Notes under the pieces: model-generated
The model's database searches: none
Told to the model about the DNA's origin: nothing
What the model saw: the letters and a program-made list of their open reading frames with translations, nothing else
Shown here: piece by piece, positions 12,374 to 16,053 of the stretch
Layout: the number at the start of each line of letters is the position of its first letter
Numbering within the stretch: position 1 is the stretch's first letter
Origin: Thermodesulfobacteriota bacterium
GTDB lineage: Bacteria > Desulfobacterota > S145-22
Length of the DNA: 16,053 nt
Reading direction: 5' to 3'
NCBI GenBank assembly: GCA_024763435.1
Contig: JANTFN010000014.1
Span: 1-16,053 of the forward strand
Position numbers and translations under genes: made by a program

Positions 12374-13209
12374 TGAACGGATTTACAAGATTCACGCGGA
12401 ACAGACTGGCTTTTGCAGGGGGGATTGTGGTGCTTGTCCTGTTTTGTGCCTCTGTGCTTGCCCCTGTGATCAGCCCCTACAACCCGACGGATATAAACGT
12501 CAACGCGATTTTGTCCCCGCCAGGCCCTTCACACCTTTTCGGGACAGACGAATTGGGCCGGGATGTTTTTTCACGGATGCTCTGGGGGGCGCGGATATCG
12601 CTGAAGGTAGGATTTGTCGCCGTGGGGATTGCGGTTGTTATCGGGATTATCGTCGGCGCGCTTGCCGGGTTTTATGGGGGATGGGTTGATTCGATCCTGA
12701 TGCGGTTCGTGGATATGATGCTCTGTTTTCCCTCTTTTTTCCTCATCCTTGCCGTGATTGCCATCCTTGAACCAAGCATTTACAATATTATGGCGGTTAT
12801 CGGTATTACAAGCTGGATGGGGGTTGCCCGTCTCGTCCGCGCCGAATTTCTGAGAATTCGTGAAATGGATTATGTCAAGGCGGCAAAATCGATGGGGGCC
12901 AGTGATAAGCGCATCATCTTTCTCCATATTTTGCCCAATGCCCTGAGCCCGGTCCTCGTGGCCGCGACACTTGGCGTCGCGGGGGCGATATTAACGGAAT
13001 CCGCCCTGAGCTTTTTGGGGATTGGGGTCCAACCGCCAACGCCGAGCTGGGGAAACATGCTCACGGCGGGGAAGGATAATATGGAGATTGCGTGGTGGCT
13101 TTCGGTATTTCCGGGGCTGGCCATTTTGATAACGGTCCTTGGATATAATCTTCTCGGAGAAGGGCTGAGAGATGTCCTGGACCCCCGGCTGAAGGAGCGC
13201 TGGAAATGA
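12370..13209 (+). CDS. dppC: Dipeptide/oligopeptide-type ABC transporter permease, DppC-like
   Basis: The second permease subunit, 279 aa. The N-terminal segment has the first membrane helix and the DppC/OppC signature HLFGTDELGRDVFSRMLWGARISL near residue 57. The EAA loop is MDYVKAAKSMGASDKRIIFLHILPNALSPVL, followed by LTESALSFLGIGVQPPTPSWGNML and the ending DVLDPRLKERWK. It starts inside the dppB stop (ATGATGA) and its own TGA overlaps the next start, so three genes are translationally coupled. It would form the transmembrane channel with DppB; ATPases must be supplied from elsewhere. Confidence 0.92.
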   Translation: MMNGFTRFTRNRLAFAGGIVVLVLFCASVLAPVISPYNPTDINVNAILSPPGPSHLFGTDELGRDVFSRMLWGARISLKVGFVAVGIAVVIGIIVGALAGFYGGWVDSILMRFVDMMLCFPSFFLILAVIAILEPSIYNIMAVIGITSWMGVARLVRAEFLRIREMDYVKAAKSMGASDKRIIFLHILPNALSPVLVAATLGVAGAILTESALSFLGIGVQPPTPSWGNMLTAGKDNMEIAWWLSVFPGLAILITVLGYNLLGEGLRDVLDPRLKERWK

Positions 13210-13391
13210 CGGAAAGTGTTAAACAGGTTGTGAACAGGTTTCCCCGGAGATGCCCCTATTGCGAGGAAATACTTCCCAAACCCACTTTACCGGATCAGGA
13301 AACACGGGAACTGCGGGAGACGTGCCCCTTTTGCGAAAGGGTTTTTGTCAGAATCCACATTCCCTGGGATGAGTTGGCGGGGGATGCTTGA
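13206..13391 (+). CDS. Small zinc-ribbon protein
   Basis: A 61-aa hypothetical protein with two CxxC pairs, RRCPYCEE (C16, C19) and ETCPFCERV, separated by about 20 residues, the layout of a rubredoxin-like or zinc-ribbon knuckle. There is no signal peptide or membrane segment. Its ATG overlaps the dppC stop (ATGA), which strongly supports translation as part of the operon. The function is unknown; similar tiny zinc ribbons act as nucleic-acid or protein-interaction modules. radA follows after a 68-base gap with its own ribosome binding site. Confidence 0.72.
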   Translation: MTESVKQVVNRFPRRCPYCEEILPKPTLPDQETRELRETCPFCERVFVRIHIPWDELAGDA

Positions 13392-13459
13392 CAAATATTC
13401 GCTGCACGTATGGTGCTATGCGAGAATGCACGTAAAATCATATTAAAAAAGGATAAATA

Positions 13460-14827
13460 ATGAGTCGCGCGAAGGTTGTTTACGTCTGCCAGTCCTGTGG
13501 CCATCAAAGCCCCAAATGGATGGGGAAATGCCCGCAATGTGGAAAATGGGAGACCTTTGTGGAAGAAGTTATCAGCTCCGCGCCATCCGCCCCCGCGATG
13601 GTCGGGCATGGTCTTTCTCCCCAACCCCTGACGGAAATAGAATGGGGCCGGGAACAGCGGGTCCTGACAGGGATCGGAGAGTTTGACCGCGTCCTCGGAG
13701 GCGGAATTATGCCGGCCTCTATTGTCCTCGTGGGCGGGGAACCGGGTATCGGGAAGTCCACACTTTTTCTGCAGATCCTCCATCATCTCGCCGAGCGGAA
13801 ACGCCGGGTCCTGTATGTATCCGGCGAGGAATCGCCGGAGCAGATTCGCATCCGCGCGGAACGTATCGGCGCGCTTTCCGATAAGCTTTTTGTCATTTTT
13901 GAAACAGCCTATGAGATGATTGAAAAGACCATCCAGGAAATGGCGCCCGAGATCGTGGTCATCGACTCCATTCAGACAATGCACCTTGGAGAGCTTCCCT
14001 CCGCGCCGGGGAGTGTTGGCCAGATACGGGAAACAGGCGGGAGATTCGCGCGCCTGTCCAAGACCCTGGGGATACCCATCTTCCTGATTGGCCATGTGAC
14101 GAAGGAGGGGGCTATCGCCGGGCCAAAGGTTCTGGAGCACCTTGTGGATGCCGTTTTGTATTTTGAAAGCCCCCGGGATCAACCCTACCGAATTTTAAGG
14201 GGAATCAAAAACAGATACGGGCCTACGAATGAAATCGCGGTGTTTGAGATGACGGGTGGGGGGATTCGCGAGGTCACCAATCCCTCGGAACTTTTTGTGG
14301 GACAGAGGGCCCTTGATAATCCCGGCTCGGTTGTGGTCCCGTGTTTGGAGGGTAGCCGACCGCTGCTGGTGGAGATTCAGGCCCTTGTCGCGCCGACGAA
14401 TTTCGGGGTGCCCCGGCGCACCGCCATCGGCCTGGACCCCAACAGGCTGGCATTGCTGGTCGCGGTTCTGGAAAAAAAGATGAATATGCCCCTTGGAGAA
14501 CAGGACATCTTTGTCAACGCGGCGGGGGGATTAAGGATTACCGAGACGGCGGTGGACCTCGGGGTGATCGCTGCCATTGCCTCGAGTTTTTACGATAAGC
14601 CCCTGGCGCCTGAAATGGTCGTCTTTGGAGAAGTTGGCCTGGCGGGTGAGGTGCGCGGGGTCATGCAGAGCGACCTGAGGGTTCAGGAGGCCGTCCGCAT
14701 GGGATTTACGGCCTGTGTCTGCCCGGCAAAACATCAGATACGGGCAAAAGCGTCTCACCCTTTCAAACTCCATCTCGTCGAAAATGTCAGAGATGCCTTG
14801 AAAAAATTGCTAAAACTCGCTATATAG
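13460..14827 (+). CDS. radA: DNA repair protein RadA (Sms)
   Basis: A 455-aa RecA-related DnaB-like helicase that promotes branch migration during homologous recombination. Domains in order: N-terminal zinc finger C10xxC13...C24xxC27; RecA-like ATPase with Walker A GGEPGIGKST (residues 92-101), Walker B VVIDSIQT, and the RadA-specific KNRYG motif (canonical KNRFG); C-terminal Lon-protease-like domain with LGVIAAIASSF and VFGEVGLAGEVR. Length is standard. The start is supported by AAAAAAGGA shortly upstream and by the zinc finger beginning at residue 10. It is an ordinary housekeeping gene, followed after 25 bases by the selenoprotein gene. Confidence 0.97.
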   Translation: MSRAKVVYVCQSCGHQSPKWMGKCPQCGKWETFVEEVISSAPSAPAMVGHGLSPQPLTEIEWGREQRVLTGIGEFDRVLGGGIMPASIVLVGGEPGIGKSTLFLQILHHLAERKRRVLYVSGEESPEQIRIRAERIGALSDKLFVIFETAYEMIEKTIQEMAPEIVVIDSIQTMHLGELPSAPGSVGQIRETGGRFARLSKTLGIPIFLIGHVTKEGAIAGPKVLEHLVDAVLYFESPRDQPYRILRGIKNRYGPTNEIAVFEMTGGGIREVTNPSELFVGQRALDNPGSVVVPCLEGSRPLLVEIQALVAPTNFGVPRRTAIGLDPNRLALLVAVLEKKMNMPLGEQDIFVNAAGGLRITETAVDLGVIAAIASSFYDKPLAPEMVVFGEVGLAGEVRGVMQSDLRVQEAVRMGFTACVCPAKHQIRAKASHPFKLHLVENVRDALKKLLKLAI

Positions 14828-14852
14828 CATAAAAACATTTAAGGAGTGGCCT

Positions 14853-15977
14853 TTGCAGCTTTTAAAAAGAAAAACAGCCGTGTTCAGTGTTCTTTTGTTT
14901 GCGTTAGGGGTTTTGTTCTGTCCCGGTGTTGTAACCGCGGCAAAAAAGGTAAAAACAACCCAAAAAGGGGTGCCTCATCTTGTTGTCGCCCCGCTGACAT
15001 TTGAAGCTGGAAAGGTGATAGAAGGGAAAGAGGTTTCCCATGCCTTTGTGATTAAAAACCAGGGCAACGCAACCCTGATTATTAAACAGGTCAAACCGGG
15101 CTGAGGCTGTTCAACGGTCTCATTTGATCGGACAATCCCTCCGGGCAAGGAGGGTAAGATTGTATTAAAGGTCAGGACGAAGGGCTACAGGGGAAATATT
15201 GTTAAGGGTGCCACCGTTATTTCGAATGACCCCAAGACCCCCCGTCAGTTCCTTAAAATCAGTATCAATGTTGAACCCTTGCTGATATGCCGGCCCGCGC
15301 CGTATATCTCACTTTCCAAACCCTATGGGAAAACCGTCGAAAAAAACCTGCAACTTTCTTCTTTGCTCTTCCCAAACTTTAAAATTTTAAAAGCGGAAAG
15401 CCTGGTTCCTTCGATTAAGGTCAGGATTGTGGGGAAAACCCAGGATAAAAATAAAAAGCCGCAAACAACCCTGAAGCTTATCTTTGGCCCGGATATGAAG
15501 ATAGGGTCTTTCAGGGGAATGGTCAGGATTGTCACTGATATTAAACAGTCTCCCGGGTTCCTGATCCGGGTTTCCGGAAGGGTTATCGGTCCCGTGGCGG
15601 TTATGCCGGAACGGGGATCAATGTTCAGTGAGCCAAAGGTTTCGGATGGTATGGCGGTTGCTGGGTTTCGTATCTTTGGAAGGACCGGTGGCTTGGAAAT
15701 AAAAAAAACGGAATCAACGCTGAAGGGGTTTTTAATCCGGCTCGTGACGATTGAAAAGGGGAAAAAATACTATCTCCTCGCGATATGGCCGGGGGGGGAT
15801 ATCCCCCGCAATCCCTACGTGGGAGAGATCCGCGTCTATACCAATGATAAAATCCAGCCTGTCATCACCATTCCCGTCAGCGTGTATACCCCCCGTAAAA
15901 GGGTGTTGCAGCCACAATTGCCGCCGCCGATGTCGCCTCCAGGTGTTATTAAACCACCGCCTGGTGTAAAAAAGTAA
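14853..15977 (+). CDS. Secreted DUF1573-type selenoprotein with a UGC (Sec-Gly-Cys) motif
   Basis: Two open stretches, 14853-15104 and one calling a start at 15279, are one frame separated only by TGA 15102-15104. Reading it as Sec gives 374 aa. TTG 14853 is the start, set by AAGGAG at 14841-14846. Residues 1-29 are a signal peptide (KRK, hydrophobic core, VTA-A), so the protein is exported. Residues about 45-135 match a DUF1573 immunoglobulin-like domain: FEAGKVIEGKEVSHAFVIKNQG, LIIKQVKPG-U-GCSTVSFD, IPPGKEGKI, ISNDPKTP. Many family members have CGC where this has U84-G85-C86. A second beta-rich domain and a proline-rich tail (LPPPMSPPG) follow. Function is unknown; a redox or metal-binding role of the Sec-Cys pair is inference. 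The alternative, a nonsense mutation, is less likely because about 290 downstream codons remain open and family-like. Confidence 0.85.
15102..15154 (+). promoter_or_regulatory. Sec UGA codon and candidate bSECIS hairpin of the DUF1573 gene
   Basis: Downstream of TGA 15102-15104, CCCTCC (15137-15142) pairs perfectly with GGAGGG (15149-15154), closing a six-base loop GGGCAA (15143-15148) that starts with G, as SelB-binding loops do. T15136 could pair with A15156 leaving T15155 bulged. The loop begins 38 bases after the UGA, at or just beyond the upper end of usual bacterial spacing. Found by eye, not folded computationally. Confidence 0.6.
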
Positions 15978-16053
15978 ACAGGCTTGTTTTTCCCAGGAAT
16001 TGGCGGTGTGGAGGCCGGGCACAGGTATTTCCCGTAAAATAGTTGACAAAAGG
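15978..16053. other. 3' flank with a possible -35 element
   Basis: No gene is seen in the last 76 bases. TTGACA at 16043-16048 is a perfect -35 hexamer, but its -10 would lie beyond the window, so a promoter for a following gene is only possible. No clear terminator hairpin follows the selenoprotein gene. Confidence 0.25.

Noticed and set aside
15115..15130. Hairpin CGGTC/GATCG closer to the DUF1573 TGA as the SECIS
   Set aside because: Its loop TCATTT has no G at the start and the stem is only five pairs with a G-U; the CCCTCC/GGAGGG hairpin with loop GGGCAA fits better.

Overview
The window looks like a chromosomal segment of an anaerobic, selenocysteine-using bacterium. The double-cubane/activase pair, the selenium cluster and a PerR-type regulator would suit a Desulfobacterota (Syntrophobacterales-like) or related anaerobe; this placement is inference from gene content only. 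Two genes contain an in-frame TGA that is best read as selenocysteine (Sec): selD (TGA at 4004-4006) and a secreted DUF1573-type protein (TGA at 15102-15104). Ordinary ORF calling breaks both: selD appears to start late and the DUF1573 gene appears as two pieces.

1-5005 (+) is one tight selenium/redox operon: a 2-hydroxyacyl-CoA-dehydratase-like double-cubane protein (5' end outside the window), its ATP-dependent activase, YedF (TusA + DsrE domains), a SufS/EF2568-like cysteine desulfurase, a DUF3343 putative Se/S carrier, and selD. The desulfurase, YedF and DUF3343 plausibly deliver sulfur or selenium towards SelD.

5006-8655 is an oxidative-stress locus with a striking history. A PerR-like regulator has its own promoter. 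After it come a PerR-box-like palindrome and a strong ribosome binding site that once led into a monofunctional heme catalase gene. That catalase is now broken. It has an early in-frame TGA, it is split exactly at a G|TT by a 2364-bp segment (5882-8245) carrying katG, and its C-terminal two thirds is deleted. The inserted segment has the architecture of an integron gene cassette at a secondary site: short leader, one ORF, a downstream attC-like palindrome with an extrahelical base, and an R'' box (AGCTAAC) complementary to the R' box (GTTAGCT) at the left junction. Removing it restores the catalase frame without a lost or gained base. katG now lies behind the old catalase promoter.

8656-10748 (-) is a three-gene operon, mscL, Asp/Glu racemase, ArsA-like ATPase, convergent with the catalase remnant. 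10847-11228 is a 382-bp internally deleted IS4-like element with 19-bp inverted repeats, a 9-bp target duplication and remnants of both transposase ends.

11393-13391 (+) holds translationally coupled dipeptide/oligopeptide-type ABC permeases (DppB, DppC) and a 61-aa zinc-ribbon protein, with no binding-protein or ATPase gene in view. radA follows (13460-14827), then the DUF1573 selenoprotein (14853-15977). No rRNA, tRNA or CRISPR array was seen.
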